Below are positions 8,515-17,571 of a stretch of DNA of 52,714 bases, one piece after another. How positions within the stretch are numbered: position 1 is the stretch's first letter; every line of letters starts with the position of its first letter. The notes under the pieces were generated by a model. It worked only from the letters and a program-made list of their open reading frames with translations. It was not told where the DNA came from and ran no database searches. Origin of the DNA: Nitrospira sp. GTDB lineage: Bacteria > Nitrospirota > Nitrospiria > Nitrospirales > Nitrospiraceae. A program made the translations under genes and the position numbers. The DNA is taken from positions 1 to 52,714 of the forward strand of contig JADYYH010000047.1 in assembly GCA_020853775.1 (NCBI GenBank), given 5' to 3'.

Positions 8515-8543
8515 TTGACAGGCTCGCGCACCAGGCGTACCCT
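8515..8543 (+). promoter_or_regulatory. Possible sigma-70 promoter of the DUF4412 gene pair
   Basis: TTGACA at 8515-8520 and TACCCT at 8538-8543 with exactly 17 bases between. The -35 is perfect and the -10 is weak. It lies about 90 bases upstream of the ATG at 8633. Confidence 0.4.
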
Positions 8544-8632
8544 TCGCGCTCAGCTACCGCAAGGCTGAGGAGGCTCGCCGTGGAGCAGGAGACGACATCG
8601 CCATCCCTTCACTATCCAACGAGAGGCTTTTC

Positions 8633-9259
8633 ATGTTGACCAGATTCCTGTTGTGTCTTGTCCTGACCGTAGCAACATTATCCACTGCGGGACTTGCACT
8701 CGCCGTCGACCGCACGAACGTTGAATACTCGGCCGACCAGATCATCGAGTCTGAAGATGGCGCCACCAAAAGCCGTATCTATTCAACACCGACCAAAGAA
8801 CGCCGCGAGATGTCACAAGGCGGCGCCGCGATGACGATGATCACCCGCCATGACAAACATGTCAGCTGGACGGTCATGCCCGAAGAAAAAATGTACATGG
8901 AAGCGCCGGACAACAAACAGGGGCAGGCTAAATCCGATCTCTCCGGCTACCAGATTGAACAGACGGCATTGGGAGAAGAAACCGTCAACGGCGTCGTCAT
9001 GAACAAAAGTAAGATCATCATGACCGGCAACGACGGCACGAAGATGGGCGGGTTCATGTGGACCACGAAAGAAGGCATTCTGGCCAAGATCGATGCCCTG
9101 GCAGTCGAGAAGGGGCAGAAGGCGCGCTTCAAGATGGAACAGACCAACATTCAGATCGGCAAACAACCGGCCGAGCTGTTCGAAATTCCCAAAGGCTTCG
9201 AAAAGCTGGATATGGGCGGCATGGGCATGGATATGCTCAAAGGGATGATGGGACGCTAA
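8633..9259 (+). CDS. Exported DUF4412-type protein
   Basis: 208 residues with an N-terminal signal peptide (hydrophobic LLCLVLTVATLSTAGLALA, cleavage near ALA-VD). The mature part has the DUF4412 pattern: TKSRIYSTPTKERREM, a motif around the tyrosine in EEKMYMEAP, and GFMWTTKEGILAKID near the middle. It ends in a Gly/Met-rich stretch (DMGGMGMDMLKGMMG). DUF4412 proteins are periplasmic or outer-membrane-associated with a LolA-like beta fold; their function is unknown. GAGAGG precedes the ATG. The next gene starts 10 bases after its stop, so they probably form a two-gene operon for cell-envelope proteins. Confidence 0.75.
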   Translation: MLTRFLLCLVLTVATLSTAGLALAVDRTNVEYSADQIIESEDGATKSRIYSTPTKERREMSQGGAAMTMITRHDKHVSWTVMPEEKMYMEAPDNKQGQAKSDLSGYQIEQTALGEETVNGVVMNKSKIIMTGNDGTKMGGFMWTTKEGILAKIDALAVEKGQKARFKMEQTNIQIGKQPAELFEIPKGFEKLDMGGMGMDMLKGMMGR

Positions 9260-9269
9260 GGAGGCAGTC

Positions 9270-10178
9270 GTGACTCGAATCACATCTCCATGTCTGGTAT
9301 TCGCCCTCGCGCTCGGCTTCTGGGGCACGCCGGCTTGGGCAGACTCCCTCTGCACAGAGAAGGCGCTGCAAGCAGCGGCAGACGCGCACTTGAAGAAGGC
9401 GGAGGATCTGGAACGGGCCGGCCAACTGCGCGAGGCCTATGCCGCGGCGGTGAAACTGGACGGCGACTGCGTCAGCGACGGTACGCGCCATGCAGGGTTG
9501 AAGCAACGCACGGCCAAGGCGATCGGCGCCGACGACGAAAAGAAGGCTCGCCTGCAAGACGCCTTTGAGTGGTACGTTCGCGCGAATGCGCCGGCCGACG
9601 CGGGCCGCATGCAACGCAAACTGGTCGAGGCCAAACCGGACGACATCAGCACCGTGAGCCATGCCATCGATTATTTCTCGCAGCAGAACGACAAGGCACA
9701 GGAACAGGCGATGCGCGCCCACGCCTCCAGGAACGTCGAGAAAGCCCTGGCCGAGGAAGAGAAACGGTTTGCCTCCGTCACCAAGGATTCCCTGCATGAG
9801 CTGGGGCGAGCGCGCGATTGGGCCTATTACGCCAAAACGGGAGAAGACCGGATTCGCACGCGTGCCGCCCAACGCGGCGACACCCTCGTCGCCGAGGACG
9901 GTCGAAAGCTTCTCCGTCTCGCAATGTCCTACTACGAGCAGGCCGATCGTTCGGACGGCGTCAAAAAAATACGCGAGAAGGCGCGGATGCTGGCGAAGCG
10001 TCACGAAGCCAAAGGTGAAGGCGAGATCGCGGCGGAGTTCTACACGATGGCCGGCGACGACAAGCAGGCCGAGACCGTCCAGAAGCAGACCGAACAGCGC
10101 CAGGCGCAGGCTGAGGAAGGCCGCAAGAAGACCTTCAAAAAAGAGCAGGCGGATTTGGAAAAAGCACTCGGCTTCTGA
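9270..10178 (+). CDS. Exported helical protein of unknown function
   Basis: 302 residues from a GTG start, with a strong AAGGAGG five bases upstream. The signal peptide is clear (LVFALALGFWGTPAWA, cleavage before DSLC). The mature protein is highly charged and almost wholly helical, with TPR-like segments (HLKKAEDLERAGQLREAYAA, then MSYYEQADRSDGVKKIREK). It ends in a Lys/Glu/Gln-rich coiled coil (KQTEQRQAQAEEGRKKTFKK). No enzyme motif is visible. It is co-transcribed with the DUF4412 gene. A periplasmic scaffolding role is possible but not supported directly. Confidence 0.75.
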   Translation: MTRITSPCLVFALALGFWGTPAWADSLCTEKALQAAADAHLKKAEDLERAGQLREAYAAAVKLDGDCVSDGTRHAGLKQRTAKAIGADDEKKARLQDAFEWYVRANAPADAGRMQRKLVEAKPDDISTVSHAIDYFSQQNDKAQEQAMRAHASRNVEKALAEEEKRFASVTKDSLHELGRARDWAYYAKTGEDRIRTRAAQRGDTLVAEDGRKLLRLAMSYYEQADRSDGVKKIREKARMLAKRHEAKGEGEIAAEFYTMAGDDKQAETVQKQTEQRQAQAEEGRKKTFKKEQADLEKALGF

Positions 10179-10362
10179 ACAGCCCACCCTGGATCGCACT
10201 ATCCTCCCGGCCTCTCCGGCGACCTGCCGCCGCTGGTGTGTATTTCGCCATCCGTCTCAACGACCCTCTTGCCTGATCGCCCCGGTTATGGGATAAGCGC
10301 GGCGAACAATCCACGTCATCATCAGAGGTGATCGATCCGCACGACATCAGCAGGAGCACATC

Positions 10363-13300
10363 ATGGCACACAAAAAATCCGGCACAGTGAGCTGGTCGAC
10401 ATCAGAAGGCTGGGACGTTCGTACGACGGAACAGGCCCGTGGAGGACGACGAGCAGCGGGAGAGGTACCTGACCCCTTTGTGGCCAACCTCACCGCGACC
10501 AAGCGCTGGGAAGTCGAGCAAACTCTCACCGCAACGCCGAAGGCCAGACGAGGCGAGGCGGCTCCGGCCCCTCTCACGCTGGATGTCGAAGGCGCTCCTG
10601 ACGACGCCTATATCGTGATGACGCGATACGCCTCCGGAGCCATCCGCTTCCATATGCCGACGGAACCGGCCCGGCGAGGGACTCGACGAGGCGGGAAGAG
10701 AATCTATCGGTTCTCGATCCCGGTGCCGGCCGCGCCCATCGCCGAAGCGGGCGGCCGCCGCGGATTCATCAGCGCGGCCATCAAGGCCGTGGTGCTCAAA
10801 GTGGCGGGAAAAATTGCCGACTTTGCGCTCTCGAAACTCGCGCTGCTGTGGGAAACCGCCACGTGGAAACTGAAAAAACAACGGGAGGGATGGCTGTCCC
10901 TAACCGCCGACAGTCTCGGCGCAGAACCGGGCTTGCCTGCCGCAGACTTGCAGACGTTGAGCGCGTCGGAACGGAATCTGCTATTCATTCATGGGACCTT
11001 CTCCAGCACCAAAGCTGCCTTTCGCTCGCTGGCGCAGACGCAAGGCAGCAACGGCAGGACATTTTTCGAAGAACTGCAGGCGGTGTACGGCAATCGCATC
11101 TATGGATTCGATCACTTCACCCTGAGTCGCACGCCGCAAGACAACGTGCAGATGTTGCTCGAAGCGCTCCCCGCCCGCCCGACGACCTTCGACGTGATCA
11201 CGCACTCTCGCGGAGGCCTGGTCCTGCGGCATTTGGTGGAACGCCGGAGCCTATTCGGCTCGCTGGCAGACCGATTCGTGATCGGCCGGGCCGTGCTCGT
11301 CGCCAGCCCGAACGAAGGCACTCCCCTCGCCTCACCGGATCATGTCACCCAATACACGAACTGGCTCTCCAACGTCCTGGAATTATTTCCCGCCAATCCT
11401 TTCACCACTGGCGTCGAATTTGTCAGCGAAGCCCTCTCCTGGATCGCGCGCCGGCTCGTCGGCGGGTTGCCGGGCCTGGCCTCGATGGACAATAAGGGCG
11501 ACATCATCCAGGCGTTGCAGGCCACCCCAAACCCTCCCAACGAGGCCTACTCGGCTCTGGTCGCCAATTACGAACCGGACGCGGGGGTGCTGCAGCGAAT
11601 CGTCGATGCGGGAGCCGACCTCTTCTTTCCGACGGCCAACGATCTGGTCGTTCCGACCGAAGGCGGCTGGCGGGTGGATGCCGGTAGCGGCGGAGGGGGC
11701 ATGATACCGGGTGATCGCGTGGGATGCTTCGGGTTGGGCGGAAACCTGACGCAGCAGAAAGCGGTGAACCATGTGAACTTCTTCGACGATCCGGGCACGG
11801 TAGATTTTTTGGTCCGCGCCCTGCGCGGGGAGGCCCAGCCCGCCGCACCGATCGACATTGAGCACGACCTGCCCTCCGGCAAACGGCGGGGCGCCGTTCG
11901 CGCCGAAGCGCGGCCCACCATCGCGGCCAGCCCTGCACTTCAACAACCGGTGACGCTCTCTCCGACTGTCGCTGCAACTCCTGCCTTCAAGGCAGTTCCG
12001 CCCATTGTCTCCCTGACGCCGAGCGTCGAGCCTGACGATGTGTTCCAGCTCGCCCTCATCGATCCTGACCCGAAGGACGCGGTCGCCACGCTCATCGCCA
12101 CCTTCCGGAATGCACGGGTGATGGAAACCGTACACATCGGGACCGGCACAGATGCCGCCACAGTCCGCGGCAAACAGAGGCCGGCTGACGCGCAGTGGCA
12201 AGCCATCGAGGCCATGCAACAGCACATTCACGGCTATATCGACGGCGATCCCCGTTATCCTCAACTGCCCGACGAGAAAGACCTTCAGAAATTCGGCGGT
12301 TCGTTGTTTAATGCGCTCTTTCCGGACCAGGTCCGCAGGCTCTACGATGCGGCCCGGTCTGAACAGGTTACGCAACGGCTCAATCTGATCTTTACCTCGG
12401 ACAATCATTGGCTCGCCAGGCAGGCATGGGAATTCATCTACGATCCCGATCGCCGGACGTTCCTGGCGCTGGAGGAAGTGAATTTCACACGCAACGTGCT
12501 CACATCCATTCCTGCCGAACGGATACCGGCTCGCAGCGGCCCGATGCGCATCCTGGTGGTCGTCGCCCAGCCGTTGGGATTAGGCGCGCTGTCCGTCGAG
12601 GAAGAAACGGACGTGATTCGTAGCGGATTCCGGCGGCTCCTCGATGCGAAACTGGCGGAGGTCGAACTCCTGCTCGATGCCACGCCCGAGTTGTTGCATC
12701 GCACGCTCGAAAGCGCCGCCGCACCGTTCGACATTCTGCACTTCATCGGACATGGCGAATATCGAGAGCAGGACGACTGCGGGTATCTGTTATTTGAGAA
12801 TGCCGAAGGCGGCGTGCAGGCACTGGATTCAACCACGCTCAGGCAGATTGTCTGCCGGCGCGGCATTCGTCTGGTGTGTTTGAATGCCTGCGAGACCGGA
12901 CAGGGTGGACGCGAAGATTTCAGCCGGGGGGTGGCGCAGGCCTTGATCGCCGGCGGCGTCCCGGCCGTCGTTGCCAACCAATATCCTGTGCTGGACGTGT
13001 CGGCGACATCCTTTTCCCGCCACTTCTATTGGGCGCTGGCCATGGGCCAGTCCATCGGCGATGCAGCGCGTGAGGCACGGGTGTCGGTCAATTATTCGAT
13101 TTCCGGAGAAGCCATCGATTGGGCCGTGCCGGTCGTGTTTGCGCGCAACCCGGCCCAGCGCATTTGTGTTCCGAGACCGGCCGCCGAGTATGAACGGACC
13201 AGGACAGCCTCGGAACGACAGCGCAGACGCGCCATGCAGGACCGGATCAAGATCGGCATGTGGAATGCGCATCGCATGATTCCTCACTTGCCGGACATTT

Positions 13301-13839
13301 GCGATCGCCTCACAACAGTGCAGAATGTCTATTCGTTTCAAACCGTCTCATTCCCTGCGCCGATCGGCACCTGGCGACGTGAACAGGATGAGGATCAGGC
13401 CTACGTGGTTGCCGAAACCCTCTATGCGCGGCTGAAAAACAAGCCAAAGGAACTGGGCTTGGATCGACTGGTTTGCATGATCAATTTTCCGCTCAAGAGC
13501 GGGAAAAAGAAAAATCTCTACTATTGGCCGCTCGAACCGGGAAAGGCCGAACGTCTGTCCATCGTGTCCACATTCGACCTGCTCGATCAGTTGACCGGTC
13601 CTGAATTTACGGTCGAACGGATGATGGCTCACCTGGCGGCTGCCGTGGTGGCGGACCTCCTGCCTCATCTCCCCGGCGTAGGACCGGCCGATTGTCCGTT
13701 TTTCTATAACAAAGACCGCGACATCAGCTCGATTGCCGGTCGCCTGCGGTTCTGCGCGGCTTGTCGGAGACAGTGCAAGAAACAGGAGGATCAGGATCGC
13801 CTTCGGATTGCCGAACAGCTCCTGGCGGCCTATCCGTAA
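10363..13839 (+). CDS. Alpha/beta-hydrolase (lipase-like) fused to CHAT caspase-like protease
   Basis: 1158 residues in three parts. Residues about 200-500 form an alpha/beta-hydrolase: LLFIHGTFSS carries the oxyanion region, and THSRGG carries the probable nucleophile Ser282. Asp and His are probably in NDLVVP and VNHVNFF. Residues about 680-940 form a CHAT (caspase HetF-associated) domain with ILHFIGHGEY (His797) and LVCLNACETG (Cys843) as the catalytic dyad. The last 200 residues are unassigned and end in a cysteine cluster (CPFF...CAAC...C) suggestive of a metal site. No signal peptide. CHAT proteases often act in programmed responses or immunity, so a sensor-effector role is plausible but unproven. 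AGGAG precedes the ATG. Confidence 0.85.
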   Translation: MAHKKSGTVSWSTSEGWDVRTTEQARGGRRAAGEVPDPFVANLTATKRWEVEQTLTATPKARRGEAAPAPLTLDVEGAPDDAYIVMTRYASGAIRFHMPTEPARRGTRRGGKRIYRFSIPVPAAPIAEAGGRRGFISAAIKAVVLKVAGKIADFALSKLALLWETATWKLKKQREGWLSLTADSLGAEPGLPAADLQTLSASERNLLFIHGTFSSTKAAFRSLAQTQGSNGRTFFEELQAVYGNRIYGFDHFTLSRTPQDNVQMLLEALPARPTTFDVITHSRGGLVLRHLVERRSLFGSLADRFVIGRAVLVASPNEGTPLASPDHVTQYTNWLSNVLELFPANPFTTGVEFVSEALSWIARRLVGGLPGLASMDNKGDIIQALQATPNPPNEAYSALVANYEPDAGVLQRIVDAGADLFFPTANDLVVPTEGGWRVDAGSGGGGMIPGDRVGCFGLGGNLTQQKAVNHVNFFDDPGTVDFLVRALRGEAQPAAPIDIEHDLPSGKRRGAVRAEARPTIAASPALQQPVTLSPTVAATPAFKAVPPIVSLTPSVEPDDVFQLALIDPDPKDAVATLIATFRNARVMETVHIGTGTDAATVRGKQRPADAQWQAIEAMQQHIHGYIDGDPRYPQLPDEKDLQKFGGSLFNALFPDQVRRLYDAARSEQVTQRLNLIFTSDNHWLARQAWEFIYDPDRRTFLALEEVNFTRNVLTSIPAERIPARSGPMRILVVVAQPLGLGALSVEEETDVIRSGFRRLLDAKLAEVELLLDATPELLHRTLESAAAPFDILHFIGHGEYREQDDCGYLLFENAEGGVQALDSTTLRQIVCRRGIRLVCLNACETGQGGREDFSRGVAQALIAGGVPAVVANQYPVLDVSATSFSRHFYWALAMGQSIGDAAREARVSVNYSISGEAIDWAVPVVFARNPAQRICVPRPAAEYERTRTASERQRRRAMQDRIKIGMWNAHRMIPHLPDICDRLTTVQNVYSFQTVSFPAPIGTWRREQDEDQAYVVAETLYARLKNKPKELGLDRLVCMINFPLKSGKKKNLYYWPLEPGKAERLSIVSTFDLLDQLTGPEFTVERMMAHLAAAVVADLLPHLPGVGPADCPFFYNKDRDISSIAGRLRFCAACRRQCKKQEDQDRLRIAEQLLAAYP

Positions 13840-13848
13840 GCGTCGAAG

Positions 13849-14700
13849 TTACGCCTCAGGCCTGTTGCACTGACGCACCGCTTTGGCCAGGTCTTCCGGT
13901 GTGCCGATATCGATATAGGTATCGTGAGGGAAGATCACGGTCTGCAACAGCAGCCCTGCTTTCAAGGCGGCCTGCAAGACCACCCCTACGGCTAAATCTC
14001 CGCCCAGATCATGGGCGGTATTGGCCAATTGCGCCAAATTGCGGTGAGTCTCCTCCGCGCGCAGAAAGCGGTGGAGAAATTCCGAAAAGGCCGGTGTCCA
14101 GACCGCGCAACACCAGCCGTAGATCAACGTCGTCGTCACCGGTTTCATCACGATATTCCGCACGAGGCCGTCGGCGTCGCAGTCCACCATGTCCCAGACG
14201 CGATGGTCATACACCCGATGTAGCCCTAAGACCACATCCGCACCGGTTCGCTCCTGCGCCGCGATCAACTGCCTGTAGGCATCGTCAGGCCCGAACAGAA
14301 TATCCGGAAAGCCAAACGCCACGCGTTTCTGTTCGAGAAAGGGATAGGCGCGATCGATGGTGTCCGGCGGTCCCAACGATCCCGCAATCACGACATAGGC
14401 CAGCGACAGACCGACCAGGTCGCCTTCTCGAAAATAGTTGGGGATATCCCATTTGCCGTCTTTGATCACGAGGAAGGCCTTCGTGATGCCGGCCGCCTTG
14501 AACTTTTCCAGCAGATACTGGGCCGCCACTTTCGGACGTGGCATTCCACTCTTCTCATCTACTGCGAACCCGACCGGAAACACTTCCTTGCTGCACGGAA
14601 ACGGCTGCAGGCGTTTGGCCATTCCGGCGGCCGGCACGAGTCCCACCACTTCTAACGGCACATGGAGAGCAGCGTCGGCATGGTGATGCGGATCGTTCAT
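13849..14700 (-). CDS. Sugar-phosphate nucleotidyltransferase family protein
   Basis: 283 residues with the nucleotidyltransferase signature near the N-terminus (VGLVPAAGMAKRLQPFPCSK, followed by EVFPVG), the NTP-binding loop of RmlA/GlmU-like enzymes. Later motifs GFPDILFGPDDA (the metal-binding Asp region) and the C-terminal YIDIGTPEDLAKAV fit glucose-1-phosphate nucleotidyltransferases. It should transfer a nucleotide to a sugar-1-phosphate; the exact sugar and base are unknown. It starts inside the stop of the methyltransferase gene (4-base overlap) and is the last gene of a three-gene unit. It converges on the CHAT gene with a 9-base gap. Confidence 0.8.
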   Translation of the reverse strand: MNDPHHHADAALHVPLEVVGLVPAAGMAKRLQPFPCSKEVFPVGFAVDEKSGMPRPKVAAQYLLEKFKAAGITKAFLVIKDGKWDIPNYFREGDLVGLSLAYVVIAGSLGPPDTIDRAYPFLEQKRVAFGFPDILFGPDDAYRQLIAAQERTGADVVLGLHRVYDHRVWDMVDCDADGLVRNIVMKPVTTTLIYGWCCAVWTPAFSEFLHRFLRAEETHRNLAQLANTAHDLGGDLAVGVVLQAALKAGLLLQTVIFPHDTYIDIGTPEDLAKAVRQCNRPEA

Positions 14701-15923
14701 CTCACAATCCTTCCTTCGCTCGTGAACGGCTCGCCGACAATTTCCCGGTAGTAGGTGTGCACCATGGCGGCCCGAGCCTGCTCAACCACGACGAGTTGCC
14801 GCTGATCGAACGTATTGGCGCAATAGAGATAGACGAACTCACCGGCTCCTCCCCACTCCACGTGCAACTGCCGTCCATCCGTTTCTTTTCTAGTCACCTG
14901 CTCCACCACCTGTTTCGCGGGAAGATTGCCCCACGCCTGCTGCGCCGAGGCCCCATGGTTTTCGTACAGCGGCTGATCGCGGTCTACTCGAACGGACCGC
15001 AGCTGTTCCACATCAAGTGGGGGAGCATCATCCGGCTCCGGGGCCTCATCCCACGCCAGGAGGTCCGACGAGGACACCAAACCCGTCACATATAGTGGGC
15101 CATCGTCGGTCACCTCTTCGATGGAACGATACCGAATCGGTTCAGGCGATCGAAGCGGCATAAGCCCTCTGGCCGCCAACGCCCGCTGAAAGGGAATACG
15201 CCGCGCGAGTTGCCTGGTCTTTTCAAACAGAATCATTCGACCTGTTGCCGCCAGCACGCCGCGAAGCCGATCCAACCGCCTCCCCACCCCGGTCCGCTGT
15301 TCAAAATCCGATTGGGCTCCGGCATCCAACGCTCGCGTGAAATCCTGCCAGTCGGAACTGGGAAGCCCGGGATCCTGTTCGGCCTGGAGCAGCGCATGCG
15401 TGGCGACGATCAAATCATAGCAGCCGCTCAGCTCGTACTGATCCATGTCCAGGCACTCGAACCGCAGATTGTTCAATCCCAATGCTTGCGCCCGCTGTCG
15501 CGCAAGGGTGATGGAGGCAAGCGAACGATCGATCCCCACCACCGTCGCACCGGGACAGCGCTGCGCATAGAAGGTCGTCAGGAGGCCGATACCGCATCCG
15601 GCATCGAGAATGGTCTGCGCGCCCTTGAGGTGAGCCGGGATTCGGGAGCCGACTTCGAGATTATATTCGTAGCGTTGACTGTAGAGGGCGGGAATGAATC
15701 GAGACTGGGCCGTCAAATCATAGAAGGCAATCTCCGCGGACGATCCACCGGTCGCCGCGCGCTTGGCTTCAATAGACCGGTGCAGCGCGGCCAGGTCTTC
15801 TGGGCTGAAAACCTCCCGTTGCCATGAAAAATATGCGGCATCGGATTCGATGTGCCGGAGTCCCCACCAGGCCAAGTGCTCGCGGAGGGCCCTGAGCATC
15901 TCCTCGTTCCGATCACCAGGCAC
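14697..15923 (-). CDS. Class I SAM-dependent methyltransferase with extra C-terminal domain
   Basis: 408 residues. The Rossmann methyltransferase core lies at about 100-210: LDAGCGIGLL (motif I, SAM binding), VVGIDRSLASI with the acidic residue after strand 2, then FECLDMDQY and YDLIVATHALLQ. The final 180 residues do not match the core and probably form a second domain. It starts with GTG (MPGDRN), preceded by GAGAGGA. It overlaps the nucleotidyltransferase by 4 bases and follows the ProA-like gene by 38 bases, so all three are probably cotranscribed. The substrate is unknown. Confidence 0.8.
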   Translation of the reverse strand: MPGDRNEEMLRALREHLAWWGLRHIESDAAYFSWQREVFSPEDLAALHRSIEAKRAATGGSSAEIAFYDLTAQSRFIPALYSQRYEYNLEVGSRIPAHLKGAQTILDAGCGIGLLTTFYAQRCPGATVVGIDRSLASITLARQRAQALGLNNLRFECLDMDQYELSGCYDLIVATHALLQAEQDPGLPSSDWQDFTRALDAGAQSDFEQRTGVGRRLDRLRGVLAATGRMILFEKTRQLARRIPFQRALAARGLMPLRSPEPIRYRSIEEVTDDGPLYVTGLVSSSDLLAWDEAPEPDDAPPLDVEQLRSVRVDRDQPLYENHGASAQQAWGNLPAKQVVEQVTRKETDGRQLHVEWGGAGEFVYLYCANTFDQRQLVVVEQARAAMVHTYYREIVGEPFTSEGRIVR

Positions 15924-15961
15924 AGGGTCCTCTCGCCGGGAGGGCCATCACGATCGATGCG

Positions 15962-17329
15962 TTACGGCCGCTTGAGCATGATGGCATCTTCATAGGCCAA
16001 CGGAACGGGATGCGGATGCCGGAGTTGCCCGCTGCCGAACACGACATATTTTTCACAGGTCAGTTGATTGAGTCCGATCGGCCCTCGCGCGTGGTGGCGC
16101 GCCGAACTCAAGCCGATATCCGCACCGAACCCCAGACTGTCCCCGGCATTCAATCGGGAGGAGGCATTGACCAGGACCGACCCCGCATCCACTTCTTTGC
16201 TGAACCGCATGGCGGACTCATACGACTTCGTGACGATGACGCAGGTGTGGCTGGGACCATGCTGCGCAATATGCGCCAACGCCTCCTCAAAACCCGGCAC
16301 CATCTTGATGGCCATAGTGGGCCCCTGAAATTGCTTGTTCCAGTCCGTCTCCTGCGCCGGCTTGACCGCCTTATGCCCCGTCATGAGCATCTGGCCCATC
16401 AACGACACAGTCTTGGGGCAGCCGTAAATATCGATTTTGAATTCATCCAGCAAGCGAAGGATCAGCGCAGACAACAGCGGGCGCGCAATCCCCTGATGCA
16501 CCAGCAGCGTATCCACCGAGTTGGGCGCCGAGGGATTCTGCACTTTGGAGTTCACGACAATATTCTGTGCAAGCGGGATCTCCACGTCATCGTCGATATA
16601 CACGTGCGTAATCCCGCCGTCGTGACAGAGGATCGGCATCTTGGCCTGCTCCTGCACCACCTTCCGCAGACCGGCGCCGCCACGCGGGATGATCGCATCC
16701 AACGCCTTGCCGGACTTAATCAGTTCCAGGGCCGCCTCTTTTTCAGGACGGTCGATAATCGTACAGGCGCCTTTGGGGATGCCCGCGTCATGCATGCCCG
16801 TCGCAAGACCGGCCGCAATCACCTGCTGCGTATGGGTCCAATCCGGAGAGCCGCGGAAGACACAAACGTTGCCTGACTTCAGGCAGAGGGCTAGCGCATC
16901 GATCGTTTCCAGCGGTGACAGCTCCGACACGATGCCGATCACCCCGATCGGAACCCGCACCCGGCTCACTTGAAGACCGTTCGGTTCCTCGTGGCGCCCC
17001 AGCACTTCACCGAGCGGGTCCGGCAGATCCGCAATGTGATGCAACCGATCTACGAGCGCTTTCACGTCGTCGGCCGTCATACGGATTCGGGCCACGGCAT
17101 CGCGCACACGTTCCCGGTTTTCATATCCGGTCATCGACTTTCCGACCGCGTCCACATCCGTTTCGTTCGCCGCGAGGATGGACTCTTCCGCTTCCGCAAT
17201 GGCCGCCGCCATACCACGCAACGCCTTGTCTCGTACGGGGCCGGAGAGGAGCGAGGTCGGACGCACTGCTTCCCGAGCCGTCTTCAATACTTTATCGAGG
17301 TAGAGTTTAACTGGAACTTCAACCATCAT
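15962..17329 (-). CDS. ProA-like aldehyde dehydrogenase-superfamily protein lacking the catalytic cysteine
   Basis: 455 residues, clearly homologous to gamma-glutamyl phosphate reductase. It has PIGVIGIVSE, LCLKSGNVCVFRG, a DAIIPRGGAGL block and GGITHVYID. In ProA the nucleophile is the Cys of PSVCNAAETLLVH. The aligned stretch here is PSAPNSVDTLLVH, with Pro at about residue 269 in place of Cys. No proB is nearby. Either it is catalytically dead for acyl-phosphate reduction or it has taken another role, perhaps with the nucleotidyltransferase and methyltransferase that follow. Many tools would label it proA; I withhold the symbol. The length is slightly above typical ProA (about 415-430). 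Confidence 0.8.
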   Translation of the reverse strand: MMVEVPVKLYLDKVLKTAREAVRPTSLLSGPVRDKALRGMAAAIAEAEESILAANETDVDAVGKSMTGYENRERVRDAVARIRMTADDVKALVDRLHHIADLPDPLGEVLGRHEEPNGLQVSRVRVPIGVIGIVSELSPLETIDALALCLKSGNVCVFRGSPDWTHTQQVIAAGLATGMHDAGIPKGACTIIDRPEKEAALELIKSGKALDAIIPRGGAGLRKVVQEQAKMPILCHDGGITHVYIDDDVEIPLAQNIVVNSKVQNPSAPNSVDTLLVHQGIARPLLSALILRLLDEFKIDIYGCPKTVSLMGQMLMTGHKAVKPAQETDWNKQFQGPTMAIKMVPGFEEALAHIAQHGPSHTCVIVTKSYESAMRFSKEVDAGSVLVNASSRLNAGDSLGFGADIGLSSARHHARGPIGLNQLTCEKYVVFGSGQLRHPHPVPLAYEDAIMLKRP

Positions 17330-17571
17330 GTCCCCAATTGGTAAATCTGGTGAGTGGGCGTCCGGTGAATGGCCACAGGGCGCAGGGCATCGTCAGGACT
17401 GCATCATCACAGGCCTTGAACGATCCGCGCCGGACTATACCATGCGATTTTTTTGTGAGTCAAAGCAAGGTCGGCAGGCACGGAAGTGTATTGAAGAAAT
17501 ACCGTTCTTCTCGCCTTACCAACACGATGATGGGGTTTACGCCGTCGGTCTGCAGCACGACGCCATTCATC

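Noticed and set aside
9237..10199. 320-codon minus-strand frame
   Set aside because: Fully antisense to the exported helical protein; Leu/Phe-rich shadow of Lys/Glu codons with no ribosome site.
11383..12408. 341-codon minus-strand frame within the CHAT/hydrolase gene
   Set aside because: Antisense shadow in GC-rich coding DNA; the plus frame has clear catalytic motifs.
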